In this document: positions 8,489 to 18,142 of the stretch, piece by piece
How positions within the stretch are numbered: position 1 is the first letter of the stretch
Layout of the letters: each line of letters opens with the position of its first letter
Assembly (NCBI GenBank): GCA_949282965.1
Contig: CASDQW010000109.1
Location: 62,001-126,000, forward strand
Length of the DNA stretch: 64,000 nt
Reading direction: 5' to 3'
Origin: an uncultured Lentisphaeria bacterium
GTDB lineage: Bacteria; Verrucomicrobiota; Lentisphaeria; Victivallales; Victivallaceae
The notes under the pieces: model-generated
What the model was told of the DNA's origin: nothing
Seen by the model: only the letters and a program-made list of their open reading frames with translations
Database searches by the model: none
Program-made: the position numbers and the translations under genes

Positions 8489-9370
8489 TCAATCGCTCAG
8501 CGGGCGATTGGAGCCGAAGAGACGGATTTTGCGGCGCATGACCTCCAGCATGGCCCGATAGGGGGCGACGCAGGCCGTGGCGTCCCAGTAGGAAAGACTG
8601 GGCGCCTGCCGCAATTCCTCCAGCAGGGTGTGGTGCCAGGCGTACATGATTTCCGAACAGATATTGATCTTGGCAATGCCGTGGGCGATGGCATCCCGGA
8701 TCTGGTCATCGGGGGTCCCGGAGCCGCCGTGCAGGACCAGCGGCACCGGTGAAACCGCTTCGATCTGTCGGAGTCGGTCGATATCGAGGCGTGGCGCCGT
8801 GACATAGACGCCGTGAGCGGTGCCGATTGAGACGGCCAGCGCGTCGCAGCCACTGCGTTCCACGAAGGTCACCACGTCGGCCGGTTCCGTAAAGACCGAA
8901 TGGTTGCCCGCATGGCCGGTCAGGGCGCCTTCACCGCCGCCTGCCTGACCGTCGCCGACGTGTCCGAGTTCGGCTTCGACACTGACGCCGCGGCGGTGCA
9001 TCCGATCAGCCACCCGGCGGGTGACGGCGATATTCCGTTCGAACGGTTCCGCGGAGGCGTCGATCATGACGCCGGTGAATCCCGCTTCGGCGCAACGCAC
9101 GCACAATTCCTCCGTGGCGGCGTGGTCGAGCATGATCGCCACGGGGACATCGGCGGAGAGCGCCCCCATTCTGGCGGCACCGGCCCAGTAGTCCAGCATG
9201 TTCCCGACCAGGTCGGGTTCGATGGCGGCGAGGATGACCGGAGAATTTTCCAGTTCCGCTGCTTCGATGGCGGCACGGATCATGGTGGCGTTGGAAACAT
9301 CGAACATGGGAACCGCGTAACGGCGGCTCCGGGCTTCCTGCAGCAATTCCTTGAGACTGACCAGCGACAT
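8489..9370 (-). CDS. Class II fructose/tagatose-bisphosphate aldolase family protein
   Basis: A 293-residue zinc-dependent aldolase of the FbaA/GatY/KbaY superfamily. Zinc ligands are His83 (in MLDHA), His186 (IGTAHG) and His214 (LHGGSG). The phosphate-binding KINICSE segment and the loop GHVGDGQAGG are present. The frame stays open upstream, but the ATG at 9370 follows an AAGGAG ribosome site and aligns with the family start. It is last in the minus-strand cluster with two polysaccharide lyases, so a role in cleaving a ketose phosphate from hexosamine or uronate breakdown (tagatose-1,6-bisphosphate-like) is plausible. Substrate cannot be fixed from sequence alone. Confidence 0.9.
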   Translation of the reverse strand: MSLVSLKELLQEARSRRYAVPMFDVSNATMIRAAIEAAELENSPVILAAIEPDLVGNMLDYWAGAARMGALSADVPVAIMLDHAATEELCVRCAEAGFTGVMIDASAEPFERNIAVTRRVADRMHRRGVSVEAELGHVGDGQAGGGEGALTGHAGNHSVFTEPADVVTFVERSGCDALAVSIGTAHGVYVTAPRLDIDRLRQIEAVSPVPLVLHGGSGTPDDQIRDAIAHGIAKINICSEIMYAWHHTLLEELRQAPSLSYWDATACVAPYRAMLEVMRRKIRLFGSNRPLSD

Positions 9371-9553
9371 GAGTGAGGCTCTCCTTGAAAAATTCCGCAG
9401 GACCGGTTCCCGCGAGATACCCGAAAGGTCATACCGGTACACATAGCACGAACCGGTGCTGTTTGCAAGCGATACTGAAAAGAGACTTTCAACAAAACGT
9501 CCCCTTTTCGCTGTCCGCAACGTCCGGAGCACAGGGCTCCGGGGAAAATCCGT

Positions 9554-12511
9554 TCAGCGTCCGGTGGCGCTTTCGTCCGGCGCAAGGAGCAGCTGGACCG
9601 GAATACCGTGCCGGAAGCGGGCCGTGACCGCGGTATTGCCGTCTCCGGTCGGAACGGCCTGCGCCGCGCCGGAAAGAATTTTCCAGCCGCCTTTCAGCCG
9701 GACGGTTACCAGACGGTCGTCATCTTCCGTTTCCGGATAGGAGACGGCTTCTATGTCATTGGCACTGGAGTCGTCGCGTCGGAATCCGGCAAGATCGGGA
9801 GTGTTGAGGCTTAACGCCAGCCGGCCGTTCTCTTCGCGGAACATGACATATCCCGGCGTGTCGATCCCCAGCAGCGGACCGGTATGAAAATCCGGCTGCG
9901 GCAGAAACGCCGCCAGCGCGGTTACGCCGCTGCGGTGGTCCCGGACGGCATGACATCCGGCATCGCGGCGCAATACCGTATAGGGCTTGTCCCGCCTGAG
10001 CTGTTCCGCGAAGGCGGGCGCGTCACCGGGTTTCATGCCCGGCTTGATGACGAATTCGTACCCGGCATGATCCGGAGTGGTGCCGTGGTCGATGACACAG
10101 GCGGCCATCGGGCCTTCCAGCATTTTTTTATCCCTGTGCCGGGGTGAGGTGCTCTGTTTTCGTTCGAAGCGGACCGGGCCGCCTTCCAGTACGAACCACG
10201 CATTGTTGCGGAAATCCGCCGCCCAGAGGGGCGCGTTTCCGTTTTTCGCCACCGGCAGGGCGGTGATCGGCGTGGAATCGTTGAACCAGCCGGGCCGTTT
10301 GCCGTCCGGCCCGAGGTGATACTGGAAGAGGGTGGTTTCCACCGGGTTCCCCGCTTCGGAGGAGCGAATGTCGCTGCCGAGGCAGATAAGCGTGTCGCCG
10401 AAGGCGAAAACCGATTTGACCGCGTGAAATGCCGGGTCGTAATGCGGTTTGTCAGGTTCGGTAATGATCATGCCGAAGAGGCCGTAACGGCCTTCGAGAT
10501 TGCTGCTGCCGTTGATGCGGTTGTCCGGCAGAATGCGCATTTCGTGGCCCCGGCTCGGGGTGTCGAGCGTTTCCCACGGGCGGTGGATGGCGGTGACACC
10601 GGGAATGCGGTTCCAGTCCCAGCCCGCCGGGGAGTTGCCCTCCTCGTCCGGGGTGCCGGTGCCGAGAATGTAGATGGCACCGTAACTCAGATACCGTCCG
10701 AACCGGTTGTAGTCCTGGTAGATTTCACTGCCCCAGACATGCCGGTTGAAGCCTTTGAGCGTAATCAATGTTTCGCCGCAGCGGTGGAGACCGAAGCAGC
10801 CGTAGTTGAAGCTCCAATGACCTTCCGGTTTTTTCTCCTGGAGCAATGCGGTCATTTCCGGATCGCCGTCCTGGCGGTAGAGTTCGAGGCAGTCCGCGAT
10901 CTGACCGCTGTTCAACCGGCGGAACGGGACACGCCCCTCCAGTCCGATGGCGATGTACGGATTGCAATAAAGCCAGGCGCTGCGCAGTGCGCTTTTCAAC
11001 GCGTCGTCGGCCTTCCGGTCCAGCGCCCACGGCGTTCCGGCGAAGAGGTGACGGATCTGGGTTGCCCCGGTCAGGCCGCCGAAGGCATAGGAGGGATAAT
11101 GGCCCCAGTGGTGATAGACACAACCGTCCGGTTTGACGAACGGCACGGGTCCGGAAGTCGGATACAGGCCTTGGGAAATGAAGCGGCTGAAGGCGGCGAG
11201 ATAAGCCGCTTTTTCCCGGAATTCCGTATCCGGAATCAGCAGGATCGCAATCAGCGCGGCCCGCGCTTCGATATTGAAATAGTCGGCGCTGAGCGGGAAT
11301 TCCCCCGGAGGCAGCAGCACGGCATTGACGGTGTGATGCCAGAAGCCGGCGCGGCGGACGGCATCCCGGCGGCCGGTTTTTTCCAGCAGTTCGCGCATCA
11401 GAAAAAAGGAGTGATACAGTTCCCGGGTGCCGTAGCCGAGAATCGCCCGGGATCCCATGCTGGCGCCGTCGGCATATCCCTGGTCCGTCAGATGGTCGAT
11501 CAGCAGCAGATAGGTCTCCGCCAGTTCCCTGCGGATGGCTTCGTCCCGGGCTTCCAGATAGAGTTTCGCGGTCAGTTGGGCCATGGAGCCGAGACTGCGC
11601 AACGGCAGAAAATCCCGGAGCAGTTCCCGGCTCCCCGGAACCTGTCCATACTGGCGGGAGAGGACACCGTAGAGTATCGGACGACCGGTGACGTGGCCGT
11701 CTTCGTGGCGGATGATCTCATGGTCTTTCAGAAACTTTCTGACCGAACGCAGCGCCTGGTCAAAACCGGCACCGCGCAGTTTTTCCCGGGATTCCTCCGG
11801 GTGGATGAGTTCAGTCAAGCGCCGTTCCACAGCTCCGAGATGGCCGACCAGGGCGGACGGCACGGCGGCGGGAATTTCCGGGCGCAGCGTCTCCAGCGCC
11901 AGCGGATCGTGGGGCAGGGCGCGGATAAAGGGGGCGATGCGGTCGCGTTCCTGATAGCGCTCATAGGTGACCGTCCCGGGAATCACATCGTCGAAGAACA
12001 GTGTTCCCGCGGCATCCGCGGGAGCGCGGAAACGGATTTCATTCATCTCCTTGTTCGGTTTCCCCTGCATGTCGCGGCTGTAGACGGGCCAGAGGCGCCG
12101 CCAGCCGGTGAAATCAAGATTCATGTCGAACCAGCAGTCGTCTTCCGGCACGCCCTTGCGTCCGAACCCGACCCGCAGCTGTTTCCCGGGCAGGGGACGT
12201 TCGGAATAGACGTTCAAAGTCAGGATGCTGCGGGCTTCCGCACCATAATGGCGCGTAGCTTCCACATCGGTGAGAAACCATGGCGGAAAATCAAGCACGA
12301 GCGTGCCGCCCGGCTGAAAGGTCCAGCTCAGAGAGGATTTTCCACCGAGGTAGTGGCGGGTGGAGAGCGCGGCTTCCGAGCCGGCGGCGTGGACGGCGGA
12401 AAGCGCTTCCGGTTTCTCGAAATCAAGCATGCCGAAATCCACCGGAGCGGCCGTCGGTGAGACGGCGCTCCAGACGAGCGCGGCGGCGAAAAGCATTCCG
12501 GATACAGTCAT
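9554..12511 (-). CDS. Chondroitin ABC-type lyase, PL8 family
   Basis: A 985-residue exported polysaccharide lyase similar along most of its length to Proteus vulgaris chondroitinase ABC I. The signal peptide (about 1-21) is followed by a jelly-roll N-domain (about 25-180), an alpha/alpha toroid (about 190-560) and C-terminal beta-sandwich domains. Catalytic residues are all present: His468, Tyr475, Arg527 and Glu596 (in VWGSEIY). The 7- and 59-residue spacings match the Proteus enzyme exactly, while the Arg-Glu distance is 24 shorter. It should cleave chondroitin or dermatan sulfate by beta-elimination outside the inner membrane. The aldolase gene follows, and the heparinase-like gene precedes it with a 140-base gap. 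It has an AAAGGGA ribosome site. Confidence 0.93.
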   Translation of the reverse strand: MTVSGMLFAAALVWSAVSPTAAPVDFGMLDFEKPEALSAVHAAGSEAALSTRHYLGGKSSLSWTFQPGGTLVLDFPPWFLTDVEATRHYGAEARSILTLNVYSERPLPGKQLRVGFGRKGVPEDDCWFDMNLDFTGWRRLWPVYSRDMQGKPNKEMNEIRFRAPADAAGTLFFDDVIPGTVTYERYQERDRIAPFIRALPHDPLALETLRPEIPAAVPSALVGHLGAVERRLTELIHPEESREKLRGAGFDQALRSVRKFLKDHEIIRHEDGHVTGRPILYGVLSRQYGQVPGSRELLRDFLPLRSLGSMAQLTAKLYLEARDEAIRRELAETYLLLIDHLTDQGYADGASMGSRAILGYGTRELYHSFFLMRELLEKTGRRDAVRRAGFWHHTVNAVLLPPGEFPLSADYFNIEARAALIAILLIPDTEFREKAAYLAAFSRFISQGLYPTSGPVPFVKPDGCVYHHWGHYPSYAFGGLTGATQIRHLFAGTPWALDRKADDALKSALRSAWLYCNPYIAIGLEGRVPFRRLNSGQIADCLELYRQDGDPEMTALLQEKKPEGHWSFNYGCFGLHRCGETLITLKGFNRHVWGSEIYQDYNRFGRYLSYGAIYILGTGTPDEEGNSPAGWDWNRIPGVTAIHRPWETLDTPSRGHEMRILPDNRINGSSNLEGRYGLFGMIITEPDKPHYDPAFHAVKSVFAFGDTLICLGSDIRSSEAGNPVETTLFQYHLGPDGKRPGWFNDSTPITALPVAKNGNAPLWAADFRNNAWFVLEGGPVRFERKQSTSPRHRDKKMLEGPMAACVIDHGTTPDHAGYEFVIKPGMKPGDAPAFAEQLRRDKPYTVLRRDAGCHAVRDHRSGVTALAAFLPQPDFHTGPLLGIDTPGYVMFREENGRLALSLNTPDLAGFRRDDSSANDIEAVSYPETEDDDRLVTVRLKGGWKILSGAAQAVPTGDGNTAVTARFRHGIPVQLLLAPDESATGR

Positions 12512-12651
12512 CAGAGGTCCCTTTCTGCGGGTTCATGCATCAGACCGTCGGTTGACGGCGCATCTTTCCACAATAGCACCATTCCGTGACTTTTGCCAGA
12601 ACGAAATGAATCGGAAACAGGAAAATGCGAGCAACATTCCCCCGCCGACCA

Positions 12652-15039
12652 TCACGGCAGCGGCGGCAGGGGCGACTGATGAATGCCGTCCGCCCTTAAC
12701 TCCGCTACGGTCCGGCCGGTGGAATCAATTTCCTCAGCCATGAAGCGGCAGGATCCCCCCGGAAGAGTATGGCCCGGTACGGCGAAAGTGATCCGGTAAC
12801 GGCGACCATCGGCGGTCATGACGTCGATCCGAGTGGCGTCCAGCGTCGACTGCGACGTGACTGTCGGGGGCCGGGCACCGGTTTTCACCGGAGTAAGCAC
12901 GCTCAAAAATTCCGTTTCCCGGACCGGAGCAGTGACGGCGGTCAGGTGGAACTGGTCGACCATGTCCGGTGTGGCCTGTTCCCCGACCGGAGGATCGAAT
13001 CCGGAGAAAGTGCGGAAGGTCAACGACTCCGGTTTCAGAAAGCGGACGGGCATGGCGGCTTTCGGCCGCCGGATCACCACCGTCCGGTCCGATTCCGAAA
13101 CTTCCATCGGCTCCAGGGCGTGGAGCCAGTATTCAAAGCGGTGCGGCTCCGGCGCGGCGAGTTCATCGCGAATAATGAAGACTCCGGCCGGTTTCAAAAA
13201 GACGATGTCGCGGATCGCTTTGCTCAACCGCCTCCCGTAAGCGGGGGTCGCGTCCCCGCTGGTCAGCGTGAATGTTTCGCTGTCGACAAAATCGGTGATT
13301 TTTCCGGTTGCCTGCGGTCCCCGGTCCTGTCCCCGGCCGCCGTCGATGGTGATCGTGCATTTGGCGCGGGTGCTGCGGGTCCACTGGTCGTGGTGCGGGG
13401 AATCGTAATAATTGTAGTAGCCGGTCGGAACGGCCAGCGGCTCGCCGAAGGCTTCGATGGCGAAGGCGTTCTGGTCGTTGTGATTGTGGGAGACATTGCC
13501 GTAGGGATTGGCGTGGAATTTCATGCCGACGTGGTTTGCCCCGTCGGTCAGCGTGTTGCGCAGCACGGCCAGCCCGACATCGGCGAACAGCCGCGAGGTC
13601 GGCAGATCAGTGGGCGGAACGGCGGGAAAGTTGTCCTGGAGCACCATGGTCATGATGCCGCTGCGCATCAGACTCCGGGCTGCCTGCCCGTAATATTTGA
13701 GACGGCCATCCCGATTCAGCAGGCTGAAGACGTACACCAGATTGCCGTAGCGTCGCGGTGTCGCGGCAGCGGGACCGTCGCCGAAAACCCGGCGTTGCGC
13801 AAAGGGCGGTGCGCTGTAATACAGAAAATACGGCGTGTTTTTGAAGAAGGGTTTTTCGCCGAAATTCAATCCGATCGCCTGATTGACCGCGACGACGAAA
13901 TGCAGAATGAAATCCATGTAGGCAAACCAGTAATGCACCCCCTGACTCCAGCCGCCTTCCGGTCCACCCCAGTTGGGATAGGCCCCGTAATAGATGCGGA
14001 GCGCGTAATCGAGATACTTTTTCTCCTCCGGGTGTTCCGGAATCAGTTCGATGGCAGCCTCGCCCATGAAGCCGACGATGCGTCCGGCATGGCTGCCGAA
14101 GGGATCGCTGTCGAAGGGCCGTTTCCGCAGGAGTTCGTAGAATTGCCGGGTGCGTTCCAGCATTACTTCTTCGATTTTTTGTCGTTCCTCCGGCGTGTAC
14201 AGGTCATAGGTCCAGTCGTAGGTGCGCACCCCGCGCATCATCAGCCACATGGCCGGCTCATCGTTGTTGGCAAGCGACGTTGATCCGTTCGGGTCCCAGG
14301 AGAAGAAGTGCAGCAGCCGGCGCTTCGCCTCCAGCCCGGCCCGCCGGTCGCCGGTCAGAAGATAGGCGCGCGCCGCCTGTTCCATCTGGTCCATCGTCGG
14401 CCGGGTGGTGCGGTAGATGACGGCGTAGACGGCCATGCGGCTTTTGTCTTTCGGCAGAAACGGGGGTTCGGCGGCCAGTTTTTCACCAATATAGGAGTGA
14501 ACCCGCTTCAGCAAAGATTGCGTGATTTTGCCAAATTCTCCGGTCCTGGCGCGCCGTCGCAGGTCAGGCAGATCCTCGGCCTGGACAAAAAGCCGCGGCC
14601 GCCGGGCGGAAATACGTTCGGTGTATCCCGGCTCCGGGTACGGGAAAATACCGGCGTCGGGGGAAATCGAAAACGCGCGCGCACAACTCCAGACCACGCC
14701 GTCGGACGTTTCCATGCCGTAGCGCCAGAAATAGGAGCCGGGTTCAAAGGGCCGGGTGGGAACTTCAATGCGGTACTCCAGATCCCGCGCCTCGTAAACC
14801 GGTTTCCGAAAATTCTGATCCCGTGCCACCTGCAGCCTGTAACGCGCGGATTTCGGCTTGGCCGGCACCCAGCGGAAAGCCGGCGGATTGGTCAGCGACA
14901 TTTCACCCGGCCGCGGTTGATAATCCAGGTTTTTCCCGGGCACCGGCCGCGCATCGATGCCCAGGGATTCCGGAGTCGCCGCATTCAGGAAACCGGACAT
15001 GCAGACGAGAAGCGGAAGAACGACCCAGAAACACTGCAT
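12652..15039 (-). CDS. Exported DUF4962 / heparinase II/III-like protein
   Basis: A 795-residue exported protein. The signal peptide (MQCFWVVLPLLVCMSGFLNA) is followed by a fibronectin-like/DUF4962 N-terminal region (about 25-170), an alpha/alpha toroid (to about 470) with GSHAGR and GWSQGVHYWF motifs, and a heparinase II/III beta domain carrying SHNHNDQNAFAIEAFGEP near residue 515. Such proteins are polysaccharide lyases of the PL12/15/17/21-like clan; the exact substrate is not readable. The long frame extends to 15153, but only the ATG at 15039 gives a signal peptide and has GGAG in front. It sits between the pseudopilin and the chondroitinase, so a glycosaminoglycan or related uronate polymer is the likely target. 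Confidence 0.88.
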   Translation of the reverse strand: MQCFWVVLPLLVCMSGFLNAATPESLGIDARPVPGKNLDYQPRPGEMSLTNPPAFRWVPAKPKSARYRLQVARDQNFRKPVYEARDLEYRIEVPTRPFEPGSYFWRYGMETSDGVVWSCARAFSISPDAGIFPYPEPGYTERISARRPRLFVQAEDLPDLRRRARTGEFGKITQSLLKRVHSYIGEKLAAEPPFLPKDKSRMAVYAVIYRTTRPTMDQMEQAARAYLLTGDRRAGLEAKRRLLHFFSWDPNGSTSLANNDEPAMWLMMRGVRTYDWTYDLYTPEERQKIEEVMLERTRQFYELLRKRPFDSDPFGSHAGRIVGFMGEAAIELIPEHPEEKKYLDYALRIYYGAYPNWGGPEGGWSQGVHYWFAYMDFILHFVVAVNQAIGLNFGEKPFFKNTPYFLYYSAPPFAQRRVFGDGPAAATPRRYGNLVYVFSLLNRDGRLKYYGQAARSLMRSGIMTMVLQDNFPAVPPTDLPTSRLFADVGLAVLRNTLTDGANHVGMKFHANPYGNVSHNHNDQNAFAIEAFGEPLAVPTGYYNYYDSPHHDQWTRSTRAKCTITIDGGRGQDRGPQATGKITDFVDSETFTLTSGDATPAYGRRLSKAIRDIVFLKPAGVFIIRDELAAPEPHRFEYWLHALEPMEVSESDRTVVIRRPKAAMPVRFLKPESLTFRTFSGFDPPVGEQATPDMVDQFHLTAVTAPVRETEFLSVLTPVKTGARPPTVTSQSTLDATRIDVMTADGRRYRITFAVPGHTLPGGSCRFMAEEIDSTGRTVAELRADGIHQSPLPPLP

Positions 15040-15091
15040 AACTCCAAAAAACTCCTGTTGGTTAACGTTTATGGCGCTGTTCCGCGACCGG

Positions 15092-15892
15092 TTACCGGCA
15101 ATCCCAGTAGTTTTCCTGCACCGAGTTGTACCGGAAGAACGGGAAATATTCATAGAGCGGTAAATCGATCATGGCCTCGCCGGGCGTCTGGGCCGCGGAC
15201 AAAAGTTCGCTGCTGGTGTGGCCGTCCACATAGAGGACATTGACGGCATTTCCGTGACGGGCCATGGGACGGCCGCCCCAGGTTTTCCGGGTATCTTCGA
15301 CGATGTGCCAGCCGCGGCTCAGTTCGGCGGCGTCGAAATAGCCGGTGTCCATATGGGAAAACGTCTTGCTTGGTTTTTTGACCCGGGAATTTTTCTGCGG
15401 CGGCCCGAAGGTCCCGAATGCCGTCGTGTCGCCGACTTCGGTGATTCTGGCGGTGCTGCCGAGATTGCGGTAATTGTATCCGTAGTCAACCGATGTCAGG
15501 GCACTGGAAATCGGATACGTGGCGATGTTGCGATAGGCTTTGGATTTGAGCAGGTCGCTGCGGTTGGTACTGAGGTCCAGTTTCGCTTCCGGGCACAGGA
15601 ATTCCCGGGCGGACTGGACGTATTTCAAATATCCCAGCGCGCCGGCCCAGTAGAGCTTTTTCGTTTCTCCGCCGAACTGAAAGTTCTCCTGCTGATGGGC
15701 ATAGAAGAAATCGCCGCTGTCGAGCTGGTAGAAGGCGTTGTAATGGCCGAGCTGTTTGAGCGTGTTGATGCAACTGATCCGGCGTGCGGTCTGGCGGGCC
15801 TTGTTCAGGCCGGGCAGCAGCATGGAGGCCAGAATGGCGATGATGGCGATCACCACCAGAAGTTCGATCAGGGTGAAGTCTTTTCGTGTCAT
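15092..15892 (-). CDS. Prepilin-like protein with H-X9-DG motif (DUF1559-type)
   Basis: A 266-residue type II secretion/pilin-like protein. A short basic leader (MTRKD) leads to the prepilin cleavage/methylation site FTLIE and a hydrophobic helix (about 6-25). The globular domain ends with [14 protein letters not shown], an exact H-X9-D-G motif. It would be processed by a prepilin peptidase and anchored by the helix. Such proteins are greatly expanded in Planctomycetota and Lentisphaerota; their role is unproven. Here it is the first gene of the lyase operon (52-base gap to the next gene), suggesting a role in surface display or capture of the glycan. It has an AAAGGA ribosome site. Confidence 0.9.
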   Translation of the reverse strand: MTRKDFTLIELLVVIAIIAILASMLLPGLNKARQTARRISCINTLKQLGHYNAFYQLDSGDFFYAHQQENFQFGGETKKLYWAGALGYLKYVQSAREFLCPEAKLDLSTNRSDLLKSKAYRNIATYPISSALTSVDYGYNYRNLGSTARITEVGDTTAFGTFGPPQKNSRVKKPSKTFSHMDTGYFDAAELSRGWHIVEDTRKTWGGRPMARHGNAVNVLYVDGHTSSELLSAAQTPGEAMIDLPLYEYFPFFRYNSVQENYWDCR

Positions 15893-15953
15893 CTTGTGTC
15901 CTTTCCGCTTGATCGGAGGTCGATCGGGGCCGGGTGAGGGCCTTTCTCTGAAT

Positions 15954-15959
15954 ATTATA
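15954..15959 (-). promoter_or_regulatory. -10 element of the pseudopilin/lyase operon
   Basis: TATAAT on the minus strand sits just downstream of a long A/T tract (15960-15981) that could act as an UP-like element. No clear -35 hexamer is visible, which fits a promoter needing an activator such as the divergent AraC protein. An inverted repeat GATCG-GAGGT-CGATC lies in the leader (15911-15925). Confidence 0.5.
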
Positions 15960-16025
15960 GTGAAAAAAAAACAAAAAAAATGATGAAAAGAACGTACTTT
16001 TTGACGATTTTATCAGGTTTCGCTG

Positions 16026-16054
16026 TTGTCATGACAATATGCCGCCGCTATATT
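16026..16054 (+). promoter_or_regulatory. Promoter and palindromic operator of the AraC gene
   Basis: TTGTCA at 16026-16031 and TATATT at 16049-16054 are separated by 17 bases. The -35 lies in a perfect 12-base palindrome, TTGTCATGACAA (16026-16037), a candidate operator, possibly autoregulatory. Confidence 0.6.
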
Positions 16055-16078
16055 GCAGGAGAATGGAACGAGGTGAAA

Positions 16079-16990
16079 ATGAGTGCGGAAATCACCCTGC
16101 TGTGGGACGGTGTCCCGTATCATCTGCTTCCGGAGGGAGTCAAGGGGCATCATCCCGTTTTCCCTCCGGGATTTGTCCCGTCCCGGCACACCCATCCGGC
16201 CTACCATCTGATTCTGGTGGAACGGGCCTGCTGCACGCTGCGGATTACCGGGTGTCCGCCGCTGCTGTGCCGGGAAAACACGCTGCTGCTGATCAATCCG
16301 AATGTGGAACACCGGTTTGTGTATACCGATCCCCGGGGATGCATGCACAGCGGTTTGATCTGGTATTTCGTCGATGCAGCGGGGCGGCACCTGCTGCGGC
16401 CGCTGCAGGAATTGGGCGGGCGCCAGGGCAAGGAGGCCCGACGGCCTTATGCGGCGGTGGTGCTTACGCCGGTGCAGGCGAGCCGTTTCCGGCTGCAGCA
16501 GCGCGAATGCGAACGGTTTCTGTCGCGACAGGATCCGGGGGTGTCATCGGTCAAATTCTTCAATCTGGTGACCCTCGGCATGGAGTTGCTGTGGGGAGGG
16601 CACTGGCAGAGCGACCGGGCATCGGGAGGGGAGAGTTCCGCCGGGGCACTGGTGGATCAAATCCGCATGCTCATAGAGATGAATTTTTATTACCGGCACT
16701 TCGATCTTCGGTATCTGGCCGAAGAGTTGAAGCTCAATGCCAACTACTTAAATACGGTATTCTCCCGGGAGACCGGCAGCGGCATCGCCACCGCGCTGCG
16801 GAACCGGCGTCTGGAGTATGCCCGGGAGCTGCTGAAAAACACTTCGCATTCCGTAAAATACATTTATGAGCAATGCGGCTTTTCCAGACAGAACTATTTT
16901 GCCGCAGCTTTCCGACGGGAAAGCGGCATGACTCCGCTGGAATATCGCCGGCACTTCGGCAATCCCGCTCCCGATGGGGAAAAATCCTGA
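16079..16990 (+). CDS. AraC-family transcriptional regulator
   Basis: A 303-residue regulator with an N-terminal cupin-like sensing domain (histidine-rich RHTHPAYH segment near 40) and a C-terminal double helix-turn-helix (about 200-295, LRYLAEELKLNANYLNTVF and VKYIYEQCGFSRQNYFAAAF). The frame is open to 15980, but the ATG at 16079 lies after a GAGGTG ribosome site and just downstream of the predicted transcription start, so it is preferred. It is divergent from the pseudopilin/lyase operon and most likely activates it in response to a sugar product. Confidence 0.92.
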   Translation: MSAEITLLWDGVPYHLLPEGVKGHHPVFPPGFVPSRHTHPAYHLILVERACCTLRITGCPPLLCRENTLLLINPNVEHRFVYTDPRGCMHSGLIWYFVDAAGRHLLRPLQELGGRQGKEARRPYAAVVLTPVQASRFRLQQRECERFLSRQDPGVSSVKFFNLVTLGMELLWGGHWQSDRASGGESSAGALVDQIRMLIEMNFYYRHFDLRYLAEELKLNANYLNTVFSRETGSGIATALRNRRLEYARELLKNTSHSVKYIYEQCGFSRQNYFAAAFRRESGMTPLEYRRHFGNPAPDGEKS

Positions 16991-17029
16991 AAAATTTGCC
17001 GTTCGGCACCGCGTTCCCTGACTTTTCCA

Positions 17030-17839
17030 TTACCGGGACGATGAGGTGGCATCGCGCAATGATCGGTAGGCCTCGAAATAGCGTTTGCCGAACTCCTGCT
17101 GACTCTTCCGGTCAAAATGGATGCGATCCCGGTTCAGGGTCAGACCATCGGACGGCACCAGCGCCGAAGGCGGAGAGGCATTCAGTGCCCTGCGCAGGGC
17201 AGCGTCGAACCGGCTGCGGTTTTCGCTCCATCGTCCCTTGGCCGGCCGGCTCAATTGTCCGGCGATAAAGGGCAGATCCGGCATTTGCAGGTCCCGGCGA
17301 AACGCTGCGATCATCCGGGTCAGGCGCGGTTCATATTCCGGAAGGCCTCCGGCATTGGCATCGGACTCACCCTGATGCCAGAGAATGGCTTTCAACGTGC
17401 CGTCCTGCTGGGCCCGCCGGGTACGTTGCACGGCGTCGTCATACGGATGGCTCCGGGTCTGGCGCCAGTAGGCGCCCGGCTCCCATTGGCGGATGGAGGA
17501 ACCGCCGCAGGCGGCCGGTATCAGGCCGACGGTGACGGTGGGATCGGCCGCAGTCAGGGCCCGGGCGAAAGACCGGGCCGGACCGACTCCCGCCCCGGGT
17601 TTGTCATAATGCACCGGATCGGTTGCCGGGACCCATTCTCCGGCGGCGTTGAGCATCAGGATTCTTTCATCCGGTTTGCGGTCTTCCGGCAGGACTTCTC
17701 CACGTCCGGCCATATTGGATTGCCCGGCCAGCAGGAAGAGGTGGAATTTTTCCTTGGGAGGCAGTTTGACCGCGTCGGCGGCGGACAGAATCATTGCCGA
17801 CATCAGAAGCAGCCATCCGAGAGTGGGTTTCCATGTCAT
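17030..17839 (-). CDS. Exported SGNH/sialate O-acetylesterase-like protein (CE6/DUF303)
   Basis: A 269-residue exported esterase. The signal peptide (about 1-21) is followed by the SGNH nucleophile block LLAGQSNMAGRG near residue 40, the oxyanion glycine (PAACGGSS) and the WHQGESD block near 155. The catalytic Asp-x-x-His DRIHFD lies near 240. Family members remove acetyl groups from xylan or sialic acids. It is convergent with the AraC gene and has a promoter at 17979-18007. It likely trims acetylated glycans for the neighbouring degradation systems; the exact substrate is unknown. Confidence 0.88.
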   Translation of the reverse strand: MTWKPTLGWLLLMSAMILSAADAVKLPPKEKFHLFLLAGQSNMAGRGEVLPEDRKPDERILMLNAAGEWVPATDPVHYDKPGAGVGPARSFARALTAADPTVTVGLIPAACGGSSIRQWEPGAYWRQTRSHPYDDAVQRTRRAQQDGTLKAILWHQGESDANAGGLPEYEPRLTRMIAAFRRDLQMPDLPFIAGQLSRPAKGRWSENRSRFDAALRRALNASPPSALVPSDGLTLNRDRIHFDRKSQQEFGKRYFEAYRSLRDATSSSR

Positions 17840-17978
17840 GGTTCCGTTTCCCTTTCATCATGTCCATGCCGCAGCGGACGGTTCAGCCGCGATGGCGCGA
17901 TCAATTTTCCATGCAGAAAGCATGTGAGGCGAAGCGGCATCGGCAACCCCGTAAGGTTGTCGGCAGCAGCGTCGGTTT

Positions 17979-18007
17979 ACCATACTGCCCGGGACAGGGA
18001 AATGCAA
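17979..18007 (-). promoter_or_regulatory. Promoter of the SGNH esterase
   Basis: On the minus strand TTGCAT (18007-18002) and TATGGT (17984-17979) are 17 bases apart. Confidence 0.55.
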
Positions 18008-18142
18008 GTCATCCTCCGCAGACGCCGGAGGGATCACACCGGTAGCCGATGTGATGGCGACGATGGCGTATGGGGCGGGACAGATGCATTGTCGAGCGTA
18101 CCGGAGAGTGGAACGAAGAGGCGATCGGAAGCGGAAATGTGC

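Noticed and set aside
10316-12460. 714-codon plus-strand frame antisense to the chondroitinase
   Set aside because: The chondroitinase has all catalytic residues and a signal peptide; the opposite frame shows no family features.
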